From: Leptobrachium leishanense
Taxonomy: Eukaryota; Chordata; Amphibia; Anura; Megophryidae
Length of the DNA stretch: 64,000 nt
Direction: 5' to 3'
Assembly: GCA_009667805.1 (NCBI GenBank)
Contig: CM019068.1
Coordinates: forward strand, 1,719,218 to 1,783,217
The notes beneath the pieces are model-generated. The model was not told where the DNA came from. It searched no databases and saw nothing but the letters and a program-made list of their open reading frames with translations. Positions within the stretch are counted from its first letter, which is position 1; each line of letters begins with the position of its first letter. The position numbers were made by a program, and so were the translations under genes. Shown here one piece after another: positions 52,406-62,922 of the stretch.

Positions 52406-53528
52406 TGTAGCGATGTGTTAAATTTACTGTGGCAGTACCCATTTTTGGCCACAAGATGGAGACAATCGCGATTGGAGACACTGGACATTCGAACTACATG
52501 TCCCGGCATGCTTTGCGAAGAAACAGGAAGTGGGTGGGGTTTGGAGACACTGTACATCCTGCACCTCGTGGAGAACAGGCAGAGCGCGCCAGGGAGTAAA
52601 GGAGAGCGGATGCACACAGAAAAGGAGAGACCAAAAGATAGGCCGGAGCGCAGACAGAGTGGATCGGGCCTTAGGATTGGGTCACCCAGCCTTGCGGGAT
52701 ACAGACATCACCTCTATACTATCCGAGTGCAGTTAAAGGAGAGAAGACCCCTCGAGTGAGGAGTACCGCGGTCGATTGAAGCGGGGAGCAGGCGGTAAGC
52801 TGGATGAGTCGCGGCTGACAGACAGAGGGCCAGACAACAGATCCGGTGGTCGGCGTCCCCAGTCAACATCGAGCGGAGAGACGTCCTGGGTCAACAGAAC
52901 CTCAAGCTTGCGCTGGATGGGTGAGAGGCCCCCAAGGCCGTATGTAAATAAGAGCGTACGCTGCTGTTTTCCTTCTAAAACCCACAGGGCCCCAACTGAC
53001 TAGTCGAAGACATCATTAAAGTAAACTCACTGGCCAGTTGAAAAGTACCCGGGTACCATATACACACGAATACACACCACTTCATGTTCTGGGACTTAAC
53101 CTGTGCAGGACTCAGTTTCCTTTTTCGAATCGGGACAAGGGGGCAAAGTTAAAGTTACGTTCCGAACATTTTTTCCCTTTTTCCCGCTGCGCGTTTACCG
53201 TGATACGAGAAACTGTGTATTTTATTGTGTTCCGCTACGGGGTTTTTTCCTCGAGTTTCGTATCGTTTAAATTTTCTGCTCGGTCGGGGTTTTTTTTCCG
53301 AAAATACGAAGCCCTCGTGTTTTCGTTTCTTTTACCGCTACGCGTTTATCGTGTTACGAAAGTACTGTAAATATTCCTGCATATACCGTGTCTCAAGAGC
53401 TGCAAATCTTTTTAGTAAACCTTTTAACTTGTAAAACTTACAGCGGTGTTGGAGTATATTTATTCCCTAGTGCGGGGAGACTGACCCGTGGTTTAATTTC
53501 AGCGGCTCCTCCGGGAGTGAGCGCTACA
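52406..53528 (+). repeat. 5' LTR of the PNMA-like gypsy
   Basis: 1123 bp with ends TGTAGCGA...GAGCGCTACA. It contains 'gccacaagatggagac' near the start and a T/C-rich R-U5 with repeated 'cgctgcgcgtttaccgtgatacga' words (53180-53370). It is homologous to 15263-16260. Confidence 0.88.
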
Positions 53529-53530
53529 CG

Positions 53531-53550
53531 TGGGGGCTCGTTTCCGGGAT
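53531..53550 (+). promoter_or_regulatory. Primer binding site resembling tRNA-Pro
   Basis: TGGGGGCTCGTTTCCGGGAT, two bases after the LTR. It equals the tRNA-Pro complement TGGGGGCTCGTCCGGGAT used by many gammaretroviruses, except for two inserted T. Confidence 0.65.
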
Positions 53551-53586
53551 CCAGTCTCTGGAAAAAACGCATTTAAAGGGTTAAAT

Positions 53587-54494
53587 ATGGATCCAGACAC
53601 TGCTGCCGAATGGTGTGGGGAGTACAGTAGTCAGTTAGCATGTTGCATAGTCATGGATATTCCCGCAGACACTTGGGCCGAAGATCAGATTCGCCAGGCC
53701 GTGGCCACGCTGGCACCAGATCATCGGGGGTTAATCCTGGACATTAAGAAAAACCCAGATACCTCTCACACGCATGTTCTTCTTGAATGGAGAAAAGGTG
53801 TTCCAGTATGTTTTCGGGGCGCGAGCGTGGAGCTGGAAGATGAGGTGGAAGTCCAACTAATTCAGCCAAGTGCGCCACGTGGTGAATCCGCAGGTGTTCC
53901 CGCGCCCAGTCCGTTGGCCATGATCGGGCCTGAATTTATCGTGGCTATTGGAGATTTGCTGGCCAAATATCAGAAAACAAGCCCTCCTCACACTAATTTC
54001 GGTTATCGACGGTTAAGGAACTTTACAGGAAACGTACCAACTCCGGCGGGAGAAGAAACCTTTGAGGAATGGGTGGAACAGGCGATGCAGGCACTGGATG
54101 AGTGGGACGTCCCCGAGGCCCAGAAAAAAAGCAGGATCACCGAGAGTTTAAGGGACCTGCGTCAGAAGCGGTGAGAAACCTAAAACTGAGTAGGAAAGAT
54201 TGTACTGCTTTGGATTATTTGAATGTTCTTGAAGAAGTCTTTGGGCGAACAGAAAAGGCAGCGGAACTGGTATATCAGTACGAACATACCTATCAGAAGA
54301 GAGTGAGAGAATGATTGATTACATGAGGCGCCTGGATAAGATTTTGCACCAAATACTCCTCAAGAAAGGGGCCAAACCGGCTGACGTAGATAAGATTCGA
54401 ATAAGCAGAATCCTGAGGGGCTCTCAACCGTTAGATCCGGTGATGATGCAGCTGAGAAGCAGGGCAGTTAATCAAGAGTTGAAGTACCTGGACT
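53587..54494 (+). pseudogene. PNMA-like Gag, two frameshifts
   Basis: ATG at 53587 (MDPDTAAEWCGEYSSQ). The N-terminal part (residues 1-85) has the PNMA RRM-like layout (IVMDIPADTWAEDQIRQAV, 'HTHVLLEW'). The capsid follows at about 53985 (RRLRNFTGNVPTPAGEETFEEWVEQAM, DVPEAQKKSRITESL). A run of seven A (about 54123-54129) and a shift near 54150 move coding to the 54102 frame (KDCTALDYLNVLEEVFG). A second shift near 54310 leads to 54311-54496 (YMRRLDKILHQILLKKG). It is followed 58 bp later by the BEL insertion. Confidence 0.82.
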
Positions 54495-54551
54495 GATCCG
54501 AGTTGTACGAGAGGAGGAGGCTCTGCTGGAAGAGAAATCCTTCAGACGGGG

Positions 54552-55090
54552 TGTTCTGCCCTCGCAGTGTGTCTGAGGTACAAAGCTTGGCAGACAGCTA
54601 ACATAATAAAAATCTGGAAGCAGGATTGAAGAAAAGTCTTTACTGAACTTTATTTGTATCTTTACTTTTCAGATCTTTAAACTTTGTAAAACTGTGGAAA
54701 ATACGGAATTATGGCAATATATTAGTCTAGGAATGCAAATCTACACAAATAAGTGACAGGCATGCTACCTAGATGTAAATTACTGGCTAACAGAAGTTTA
54801 ACTTAATGTGAAGACAATCAAACACTACTAAACTAATCTAACAGTGCTTTGAGTTGCTAAAAATATATACATAACTAAAAACATGAAGGTTCTACTTACA
54901 GACTTATAAACAGAAGGCCTGAGTAACAGAACTGTGGAGCTTGCTTTCTGCTTGACTCACTGGTAGCTATGCTGGTTGAATCTGGCTCTACAGGAAGTAA
55001 CTGTACTGCATGGCATCAGTAATGGCCGCTCAATTAAAGAAACAGTACTCTAATAAACTAAATGCTTAGAAATTTGTGAGTGACAGAACA
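54552..55090 (-). repeat. BEL 3' LTR
   Basis: 539 bp, (plus strand) TGTTCTGCCC...GTGACAGAACA. The polypurine tract (reverse complement of 'ctccccacttt', 55091-55101) adjoins. Confidence 0.93.
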
Positions 55091-55120
55091 CTCCCCACTT
55101 TGGATGATAACATTATGCAA

Positions 55121-57931
55121 CTATGTATCCTTTTTGAGAAGTAAGACAACTTCAGAAACAGGCCTAAAATAAACTTTTGGAGTACCTTCCTTCATGACTT
55201 TAATTTCTACCTTTCTAACTTTGTTGTCAACACTAGGTACAACTTTGATAATAAGTCCAACAGGCCATTCATTTCTATGAACTTGAGTGTCTTTCAGTAA
55301 GACAACGTCTCCGACTTGTAAGTTAGGCTTGTCAGCTTGCCATTTCCTGCGTGGCTGGAGCGTCACTAAATATTCCTGTCTCCATCGTCTCCAGAATGTG
55401 TCTGCAAGACTCTGCACTTGCTTCCACTGCTTGGTATGAAGATCTTTGAGTTCAAAATCTCCAGGAGGTGCCGTTGTTGTTTTGACTTTCAGAGTCAGAA
55501 GCATCGCGGGTGTCAATACTTCTGGCATTTCAGGATCTGTGGATACTGGAACTAAAGGTCGAGCGTTCATGATGGCCATGACTTCAGCCATGAGTGTGGT
55601 CAGGACTTCATGTGTAAGACGTGTAGAGGTAGCTTTTAGAAGCAAGGAATCTAGAATACGCCGAGCGACTCCGATCATCCTTTCCCAAGCTCCTCCCATA
55701 TGTGATGCATGCGGAGGATTAAAGGTCCAAATACATCCTTGTTCTTGAAGGTAAGTATCCATCTCAGAGCCTTCCGTGTTAATCTTCAGTTCCTTGCAAG
55801 CTCCTACAAAGTTCGTACCACAGTCAGAGCGAAGTTGCTTTACGGGTCCTCGGATAGAAATAAATCTTCTCAGGGCATTGATGAAGCTTGACGTAGACAA
55901 GGACTCAATCACTTCTATGTGTGCTGCTCTAGTGCTCATACAAGAAAACAGAACGGCCCAACGCTTACTCCCTGTGCTGTGTCCTCTGGTCCGACGAAAG
56001 GAGACGTTCCAAGGACCAAAGACATCTAATCCAACATGCGTGAATGGTGGTTCCGAAGTAAGTCTATCTATGGGTAAGTCTGACATCTTTTGTTCTTCAA
56101 GTTTTCCTCTAATTTTTCTACAAATTACACATTTATGAATTACATTGGAGATTAGTCGTTTACCTCCTATAATCCAGAATCCAGATGACCGGACTGCTCC
56201 TTCAGTGAAGTGGCGTCCCTGATGACCAATTTGTTCATGATAATGTCTTATCAATAGCAACGAAAGGTGATGGTTCTTGGGTATGATGTAGGGATGTTTC
56301 TCCTCAATAGTTATGTCACTTGCTGACATACGACCTCCAATTTTCATGACTCCGTTTTCATCCAAGATAGGGTTCAGTTTTCTAAGTGAACTATGTTTGG
56401 GGAGCTCTTCTCTTTTAGTAAGACACTTGATGTCTTCTTTGAAAACTTCTTGTTGTACACATCTGATAATGTTGATTTTAGCTTGTACGAGATGATTGTC
56501 ATCACACTTGTCAGTGTTTGTAGCTCTGCAGAAAGATTTGGCTAAAGTAATAAGTTTTGCTACTGCTCGAGTAAGTGACTTCCAACTTGAGAATCTTTCA
56601 AACCTGTACGTGCCTAGACTACCTCCGGTAGATTTAGTAATTAACGCTGTGACTTGTGGTCGTATTTCCTTGTCATCATCTGGTTCTATAAGTTCAAAGG
56701 TCTCTGACTGAGCACTCTCTCCTTTCTCTCTCCTGTTTAGAAAGGGTGGACCTGAGAACCAGTTAGTGTGTTGTAGGGCAGATGCTGTTATAGGTCTAGT
56801 CCCGTGGTCAGCTGGATTTTTATCTGTACTGATGTAATGCCACTGTTCTGGATGGGTGGACTTCCTAATGCGGGTCACTCTGTTCAGAGTGCATTGCATG
56901 GAAAGGAGACGCTTCATTGCTTGTCTTCTGTTATTCGGGAGGTGACATCGTGGTAAACGGAAAGGTAAAGGAGCTACCCAGTTGTTTGATTCATCTATGA
57001 AGACTTCTTTGCTCATGATCTCAAGGAAGAGGTTATCTTCCACAGATAATGCTTGTTTCTCATCACTTTGTGTTCTTTCGAACACCTTGCACCCTAATCT
57101 ATCTGTATCTTCTGTTGAAGCTGTAGTCGCCATGTAGACCTGATGCTTCTGGTGTTGCTTCGAGAGGACTAGTCTCTCTTTGATTTGCATGTTGTTTGTA
57201 CAAGGGCTCAAACATGACGTGCGTCCATTTTGCAACAGGTTCGTTTTGTAGACATTCACTTTTGTTGGCTTGTGAACTCCGTCCAGACACGCGTCACCAA
57301 TGATAACCCATCCAAGGTCGAGACGTTGCGCAAATGGTGCGTTGTGTAGCCCATTGTACTGTTCCCTAACCTTGTGTACTCTCAGTATGTCTCTTCCAAG
57401 TAGGAGGAGGATTGCAGAGTCTGGGTCAAGTATTGGTATCTTTTCTGCTATTTGTCTCAGATGAGGATGTCGACGTGCAATTTCGGGCGTGGGGATCTCT
57501 GATCTATCATCTGGTATCGTATCGCATTCTATGAGAGTTGGGAGGGACAACTGTGTTTTTCCATCTATTGACTCGATGATATAGTTGGTTGCTCTTCTCC
57601 CTGATGTCTCTATAATACCTGAGCAAGTCTTCAAGGTATATGAAACCGGATTTCCACTATCGTTGAAGATGTTGAAAAACTCTGTTCTGGCCAAAGACCT
57701 GTTGCTCTGCTCATCTAATACTGCATACATTCTCACAGTTTTCTCTCTCTGACCTTCAGGATATACTTTTACTAAACATATCTTTGAGCATGATCTAGGA
57801 CTAAATGTCTTTGTGCAGATCTCTGTACACGTTGACGTTATTGCTGGTGCTACGTCCTCTTTTTGCTCCCCACCATGATCTTCTTGGGTGGTTACGTTCT
57901 CCTCTGCCCATGGTGCTGGGCCTGGATGCAT
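55121..57931 (-). CDS. BEL protease-integrase polyprotein lacking RT
   Basis: An uninterrupted frame of 936 codons. Protease: catalytic Asp73 in YAVLDEQSNRSL and 'ILLLLGRDILRVH' (residues 174-186). The linker 'LFLEIMSKEVFIDESNNWVAPLPF' (301-324) normally leads into RT. At residue 350/351 (DNA about 56881) 'MKRLLSMQCTLN' passes straight to 'RVTRIRKSTHPEQWHYISTDKNPADHGTR', the end of RNase H. Integrase is complete: His565, His570, Cys601, Cys604, then Asp636 (VGLDVFGP), Asp703 (RSDCGTNF) and Glu750 (GGAWERM). The C-terminal SH3-like end (LQVGDVVLLKD...) follows. The deletion preserves the frame, and the lack of any stop in 936 codons suggests a recent origin or selection. Confidence 0.9.
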   Translation of the reverse strand: MHPGPAPWAEENVTTQEDHGGEQKEDVAPAITSTCTEICTKTFSPRSCSKICLVKVYPEGQREKTVRMYAVLDEQSNRSLARTEFFNIFNDSGNPVSYTLKTCSGIIETSGRRATNYIIESIDGKTQLSLPTLIECDTIPDDRSEIPTPEIARRHPHLRQIAEKIPILDPDSAILLLLGRDILRVHKVREQYNGLHNAPFAQRLDLGWVIIGDACLDGVHKPTKVNVYKTNLLQNGRTSCLSPCTNNMQIKERLVLSKQHQKHQVYMATTASTEDTDRLGCKVFERTQSDEKQALSVEDNLFLEIMSKEVFIDESNNWVAPLPFRLPRCHLPNNRRQAMKRLLSMQCTLNRVTRIRKSTHPEQWHYISTDKNPADHGTRPITASALQHTNWFSGPPFLNRREKGESAQSETFELIEPDDDKEIRPQVTALITKSTGGSLGTYRFERFSSWKSLTRAVAKLITLAKSFCRATNTDKCDDNHLVQAKINIIRCVQQEVFKEDIKCLTKREELPKHSSLRKLNPILDENGVMKIGGRMSASDITIEEKHPYIIPKNHHLSLLLIRHYHEQIGHQGRHFTEGAVRSSGFWIIGGKRLISNVIHKCVICRKIRGKLEEQKMSDLPIDRLTSEPPFTHVGLDVFGPWNVSFRRTRGHSTGSKRWAVLFSCMSTRAAHIEVIESLSTSSFINALRRFISIRGPVKQLRSDCGTNFVGACKELKINTEGSEMDTYLQEQGCIWTFNPPHASHMGGAWERMIGVARRILDSLLLKATSTRLTHEVLTTLMAEVMAIMNARPLVPVSTDPEMPEVLTPAMLLTLKVKTTTAPPGDFELKDLHTKQWKQVQSLADTFWRRWRQEYLVTLQPRRKWQADKPNLQVGDVVLLKDTQVHRNEWPVGLIIKVVPSVDNKVRKVEIKVMKEGTPKVYFRPVSEVVLLLKKDT

Positions 57932-58325
57932 TGCAGAAAGATGCTTGTCACTGTGGCATTCTCTGCATTGTATTGCTGTCCTACAATCTTTTGCGAGATG
58001 TTGAGTTGAAGCACAGCATCTGAAGCAGATGTAATGGTCTTTAAGATAGGACTTACGTTCTTCGATTGTCTTGATCCTGAAACCGCGACATTTTTTCAGA
58101 GGATGAGGTTTGTTGTGTATCGGACACTGATCGTCTGGATCTTCAATTTTCTTTTCTGCGATTCTATTGTTGACGTATTCAGACTCAGGTGGTACTCTGT
58201 CTTCCGTACAGACACCGTTGTCCTTGATTCCCTGTTCGGCTGCAGTGATTCTGTTCTGCTATAGTTTGGGTTTCCCAGGTTCAAAAAGGCAAAGCTTGGG
58301 TCATTGCGGGTTTTCGCTTGGTTCG
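57932..58325 (-). pseudogene. BEL nucleocapsid zinc knuckles
   Basis: The reverse strand carries 'CRGFRIKTIEERKSYLKDHYI' and then a CFRCCASTQHLAKDC knuckle and a partial CRECH (about 58040-57945), as in other BEL Gag proteins. A frameshift near 58340 separates it from the capsid frame. It runs in frame into the protease ORF at 57931, whose first Met is internal. Confidence 0.8.
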
Positions 58326-58859
58326 TTATGAACTTAGTGAAGAAGGAGAAAGGTGGAAATGCCACTTGATAGCATTCTTTGTATTTTGACGCTGCTGTAA
58401 CCCATCTTCTTGCAAGTTGTAAGGAAGCTTCACTATTATAGGGTTGACCCCACGTGCAGTGTCTAGATATGAGAGACCTGGTAGGTGTCCACCATTTTTT
58501 GCTGATTCCATCTCCAGGAGTATGTCTCCAAGCTCTCTTAACTTCTGATTGTCTTTGTTTGTTACTTTTGGGAAATTTTCAATTTTCTTCAGGAGTGCAT
58601 CTTCAATTACTTCTGGTGATCCATAACCTTCCTCCAATCTCTGCCACACCATAGCGAGTCCTGTTGTTGCGTTGTGAGCGTGTACGGACCTAATTCTTTT
58701 GGCTTGTTCGGAAGATTCTGGTCCGAGCCATTTAGAGAGTAGATCTAGTTTTTCTCTGTCTGTCATGTTTAAGTCTTGGGTGCTGCTAAGGAAAGATGAC
58801 TTCCAGGCCCAATAATTTTCAGGACGGTCGTCAAACTTCAGGAGACCGGAACTCACCAT
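58326..58859 (-). CDS. BEL Gag, DUF1759-like capsid
   Basis: 178 codons: 'LLKFDDRPENYWAWKSSFLSS', 'TDREKLDLLSKWLGPESSEQAKRIR', 'MVWQRLEEGYGSPEVIEDALLKKI', 'KLRELGDILLEME'. This pattern is typical of BEL/Pao Gag (DUF1759 type). The last 15 residues are out of frame owing to a shift near 58340. The upstream part lies in the 59815-58883 frame, separated by a stop of about 24 bp. Confidence 0.85.
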   Translation of the reverse strand: MVSSGLLKFDDRPENYWAWKSSFLSSTQDLNMTDREKLDLLSKWLGPESSEQAKRIRSVHAHNATTGLAMVWQRLEEGYGSPEVIEDALLKKIENFPKVTNKDNQKLRELGDILLEMESAKNGGHLPGLSYLDTARGVNPIIVKLPYNLQEDGLQQRQNTKNAIKWHFHLSPSSLSS

Positions 58860-58882
58860 TTCACGGCGTATCAGGTACTTCG

Positions 58883-59815
58883 TTACATCTGAAATTCCAG
58901 CTGCCTCAGGTGAACGTACTCTGGAACAGACCCCGGGCTTGGCTGTGGCTGATAGGACGGTGGGGTTGTTAGGTCAGGCTTGATCTGGTTATATGGTGTG
59001 TTTTCCTCATTGTAAATAACTCTCCTATAGCCCACATTGGTGTGTGCCTGGGTAGGAATCGTGTCGTTATTGATTTGATGTCTGGAAGAGCTGGCTAACT
59101 GGTCTTTGGGTTCGTAAACATTTGGCTTGTCGTGTTGGAACTCTGTTTTGGCTTTGCAGACTTTAGGTGATTCTAGGTAGCCGTCTGCTAGAGGGGCTTT
59201 TGATAGTTTTAATGCATTGTCAGTTTGTTGATCGGTGTACACGGTTGTGTGTAACTGAACATACTCCCTGGTACGATGAATTGCACTGAGAGGTGTCACC
59301 TGTTCTTCTATGACAGGGAATGTTTCTTGATACTCTTCTTCTGCCGCATTCATGAGAACTTCAGCTTCTGCTACTGCTTTCATGAGAACTTCAGCTTCTG
59401 CTACTGCTGCTGAAGCTGCTTTCTCGTGTTGAAGAATATGTAGAGATGCTTTTACCTCTGCTTTTCTTCTAGTAGTTTCAGCTTCATTCTTATGCTGTTC
59501 TTCCTCTATGTAGCCCTGTTCTCTTATCATTTCAGCTTCGCGTATTGCATAGGCAGCCATTGCATATGCTTTTTCTGCTTTTGCACGTGCCTTGATGGCA
59601 GCAGCACTCGCCGTCGACAGGTTGGAGCAGATTGAGTGTCTTGAACTAGTGTGTTTGGACCTGGCAGTTTTAGCACTAGCTGATGTCAGATCTGATTTAC
59701 TAGAGACTGTGGAGCTTGTGCACCGTGACCTGGTCTTTGGTGTGCTGAGTGTGCTTTGCTCTGCATCTGAAAGCTGAGGAATGGCTGGAGTAGCATGCTG
59801 TTCTGTGTGCTGCAT
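58883..59815 (-). CDS. BEL Gag N-terminal region, Ala-rich coiled coil
   Basis: 311 codons starting MQHTEQHATPAIPQL. A Ser/Thr-rich segment (residues 25-70) is followed by a long Ala/Glu/Lys coiled coil (about 70-165), within which 'AEAEVLMKAVAEAEVLMNA' is a duplicated 10-11 residue block. The C-terminal part ends in a short 'PEYVHLRQLEFQM'. Its place after the 5' LTR and before the capsid makes it the Gag start, about 108 bp from the LTR. Confidence 0.8.
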   Translation of the reverse strand: MQHTEQHATPAIPQLSDAEQSTLSTPKTRSRCTSSTVSSKSDLTSASAKTARSKHTSSRHSICSNLSTASAAAIKARAKAEKAYAMAAYAIREAEMIREQGYIEEEQHKNEAETTRRKAEVKASLHILQHEKAASAAVAEAEVLMKAVAEAEVLMNAAEEEYQETFPVIEEQVTPLSAIHRTREYVQLHTTVYTDQQTDNALKLSKAPLADGYLESPKVCKAKTEFQHDKPNVYEPKDQLASSSRHQINNDTIPTQAHTNVGYRRVIYNEENTPYNQIKPDLTTPPSYQPQPSPGSVPEYVHLRQLEFQM

Positions 59816-59922
59816 GGTGAGACAGATTACTACTTTGCAGGATGCTTGAGGAAGTTAGAGATAGATGTGTAGAAAGAATCCACTTTTTTTACATTAGGTC
59901 TGCTGTGTATAAGTCTTTTTAC

Positions 59923-60462
59923 TGTTCTGCCCTCACAGTGTGTCTGAGGCACAAAGCTTGGCAGACAGCTAACATAATAAAAATCTGGAAGCAGGATTGA
60001 AGAAAAGTCTTTACTGAACTTTATTTGTATCTTTACTTTTCAGATCTTTAAACTTTGTAAAACTGTGGAAAATACGGAATTATGGCAATATATTAGTCTA
60101 GGAATGCAAATCTACACAAATAAGTGACAGGCATGCTACCTAGATGTAAATTACTGGCTAACAGAAGTTTAACTTAATGTGAAGACAATCAAACACTACT
60201 AAACTAATCTAACAGTGCTTTGAGTTGCTAAAAATATATACATAACTAAAAACATGAAGGTTCTACTTACAGACTTATAAGCAGAAGGCCTGTGTAAAAG
60301 AACTGTGGAGCTTGCTTTCTGCTTGACTCACTGGTAGCTATGCTGGTTGAATCTGGCTCTACCAGGAAGTAACTGTACTGCATGGCATCAGTAATGGCCG
60401 CTCAATTAAAGAAACAGTACTCTAATAAACTAAATGCTTAGAAATTTGTGAGTGACAGAACA
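59923..60462 (-). repeat. BEL 5' LTR
   Basis: 540 bp, nearly identical to 54552-55090. The bases that follow in element direction (GTAAAAAGACTTATACAC) should hold the primer site; I cannot name the tRNA. Confidence 0.92.
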
Positions 60463-60989
60463 CGGGGAGAAAGGGCTTATGCACAACCTGCCAGATATAA
60501 CGACGGTCTGCAGCCTGAAAACGACTCGTTAGCACCTATGGATCTGACCTGGATGAACAGGAACAGTTAGTGGGTTTTAAATTCATCGAAAAGGCTGCCA
60601 AAGAATCGAACCCTTCCGAACGAAGGAGTTGTTCAAAGACTGTAAAGAAGGTACAGGAAGCTCAAACTGAACTGCAGCAAGCGCACGCTGAACTGTGCAG
60701 GGTGTTGATGAAGGTGACCGAGATGCAGGGGGAGATGCAAAAGTTCCTAACAGGTATGCAGACGACCGAAGTTGCCGTGGCGTCTGGTTCAAATCTCTTA
60801 TTAGAACCTCAACAAGCAACTGTGTCTCCACTTTCGAGGAAGAGATGTTTCGGTTGTGGAGAAATGGGCCATTTCCGTGCGCAATGTAAAGGCCGGAAGC
60901 CTGAGAGGGATAAAGTTGAGTGGCTGCTGAAAGCTCTAGAGGGACTGTTATCTACTCCACCAGCGGGAAACGCCAGAGGGCACCAGTAA
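60463..60989 (+). pseudogene. PNMA-like gypsy nucleocapsid
   Basis: Gag resumes after the BEL insertion. The 60570-60989 frame (139 codons) has a coiled coil (residues 25-65, 'VQEAQTELQQAHAELCRVLMKVTEMQ') and a single CCHC knuckle, CFGCGEMGHFRAQC, at 60846-60887. It ends at a stop at 60987. The protease is in another frame, as for elements using frameshifting or readthrough. Confidence 0.85.
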
Positions 60990-61125
60990 AGGAGCAACTT
61001 AGGTGCCCAGAAGTTGAACCTCGCTCCAAAAACCAATTTAAAACTAAGAGGGCAAGAGGGCCCAGGCAGGGCCAACTGCTGAGCCTGTCAGGACTGAAAG
61101 AGTCACTCCCTTAGCGTCCGGGTCT

Positions 61126-61866
61126 GTGTCATGGGGAGGCAATGCACACCTAAAACCTACACGGGCCAGAAAAAGGGCCAGGGTACAGCAGACTGGGTCT
61201 AAACGTCCGGATACCGCCACAAAGTTTCCTGATCCGCTGATAGGTCCTTCTCCTATTGTGCCAATCCAAGTGGAGGGAGTCTATACTAAAGCCCTGTTGG
61301 ATTCAGGGGCCCAAGTGACCTTGATCTACCGAGATTTCTATGAGAAACACTTGAAACACATTCCTTTGCAAGAACTGAAGGATTTGGAAATCTGGGGTAT
61401 CGGCACTGAGAAACTCCCCTATGACGGGTACCTGCAAGTAAGGTTGGAGATCGGATCTGAGGTCATCGGACAGTCCGGAGGCTGTGACGCCTTGGCCATT
61501 GTGTGTCCCCGACCCTCGGGTGCGAACAGAAGCTCTCTGATAGTGGGGACAAATACGGACCTAGTGCGGCGTCTCCTGACCCCCATCGTAGTGGAAGAAG
61601 GGTCAACTCAAGGAGTGCACCCCATGTTACGACCGGTCTATCAGAGGATGGTTGAAGAACGGAAAGCACCTGCTGAGGTGGGAAGACTGTGGAGACTGGG
61701 TGGGACAGAGAAGGTTCTGCAAGCAGGAGAAGTAGCGAGCTTCCGGGTTTCAGTCAAGTTGAACGGATCGCAACCAGGTCCCTATGTGGTGCTGGGAACC
61801 GATGTCAATCATGGGAGTGAAACCGGAGTCGAAGTAATTCCTGAAATAATTCCACCAAAGCCCTGA
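61126..61866 (+). pseudogene. PNMA-like gypsy protease
   Basis: Aspartic protease motif KALLDSGAQVTLIYRDF (DSGA at 61300-61311), then 'IWGIGTEKLPYDGYLQVRLEIG' and 'CPRPSGANRSSLIVGTNTDLV', the equivalents of the flap and the ILG/IVGT strand. The remainder is a linker to RT, with a conserved 'QAGEVASFRVSVKLNG'. A stop at 61864 is followed by RT in another frame. Confidence 0.85.
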
Positions 61867-61895
61867 AGAGAACCCGAGGAAGAGTCTCGGTCAGT

Positions 61896-62922
61896 GTGTG
61901 CAATGTGACAGATTCTCCAGTAGTCCTTAAAGCACGAATGCCTATCGGGCAAGTAGAGTCTGCTACACCCCTCTCCACCGATTTAGGAGGGGGAGTGGAT
62001 AAAGAGATTCCAGATGAAAGATTCTACCCTAAAGACGCCCCCATTTCACCTGAGTGGAAGAAACGTCTTCAGTCTCAAGTTCTAAAGTGGAAAGAATTAT
62101 TCTCGAAAGATGAGTTCGATGTGGGCCTGGCTAAGAGTACGGAACACCGCATTCGGTTGCAAGAAGACAAGCCGTTTCGTGAAAGGTCAAGGCGAGTTCC
62201 GCTGGGAGACTTGGATGATCTGCGAGAACAGCTAAATGAGTTGCAGAGAACCAATGTGATTCAAGAGTCCAGGAGCCCATATGCATCTCCAATAGTGCTG
62301 GTCAGGAAGAAGAATGGTTCTGTCCGCTTGTGCATAGACTATCGCACCTTGAACCGAAGAACCATCCCGACCAATACGCCACTCCTCGGATTGAAGATGC
62401 CTTACAGTGTTTGTCTGGAGCAAAGTGGTTCAGTGTACTAGACCTGCGAAGCGGATATCATCAGATACCGATGCATCCTGAAGACAAAGAGAAAACTGCG
62501 TTCATTTGTCCACTGGGGTTCTTTGAGTTCAATAGAATGCCTCAAGGTCTGACGGGAGCTCCAGCCACGTTCCAACGGTTGATGGAGAAGACAGTCGGGA
62601 TATGAATCTAATCGAAGTGTTAGTGTACCTGGATGACATAATTGTGTTCGGGAAGACTCTGGAAGAGCATGAGCAACGTTTGGAGAAGGTCTTGAAGAGG
62701 CTCCATGAAGAGGGGTTGAAATTGTCTCTGGAGAAATGCCAGTTCTGTTTACCGTCAGTCACATATCTGGGACACGTGGTCTCGGCAGAAGGTGTTTCGA
62801 CAGATCCTCGAAAGTTGGAGGCCGTAGCTTCTTGGCCTAGACCTCGAAACGTCACTGAACTTAGATCTTTCTTGGGATCTGCTCATACTATCGAAGGTTT
62901 GTGGGAGGATTCGCAAAGATAG
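61896..62922 (+). pseudogene. PNMA-like gypsy RT
   Basis: Fingers: 'KWKELFSKDEFDVGLAKSTEHRI', 'NVIQESRSPYASPIVLVRKKNGSVRLCIDYRTLNRRTIP' (61896 frame). A 1-bp loss near 62369 shifts to 62330 (AKWFSVLDLRSGYHQIPM, GFFEFNRMPQGLTGAPATFQRLM). A stop and shift near 62603 lead to 62602-62922 with the catalytic VYLDDIIVFG (about 62626) and 'VTYLGHVVSAEGVSTDPRKLEAV'. Another shift near 62890 precedes RNase H. Confidence 0.87.

Larger units (their letters stand above)
54552..60462 (-). mobile_element. BEL/Pao retrotransposon with RT removed in frame
   Basis: A 5911-bp minus-strand element flanked by CGGGG (54547-54551, 60463-60467). LTRs of 539 bp (54552-55090) and 540 bp (59923-60462) differ at only a handful of bases, so the insertion is recent. 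Coding on the minus strand: Gag N-terminal (59815-58883), Gag (58859-58326), zinc knuckles (about 58030-57950), protease and integrase (57931-55121). The normal BEL polyprotein has RT and RNase H between protease and integrase; here they are missing. Confidence 0.92.

Noticed and set aside
53531..53550. Endogenous retrovirus at 52406
   Set aside because: The tRNA-Pro-like primer site suggested one, but the Gag is PNMA-like and RT/RNase H motifs are gypsy-like; no env is visible in the window.
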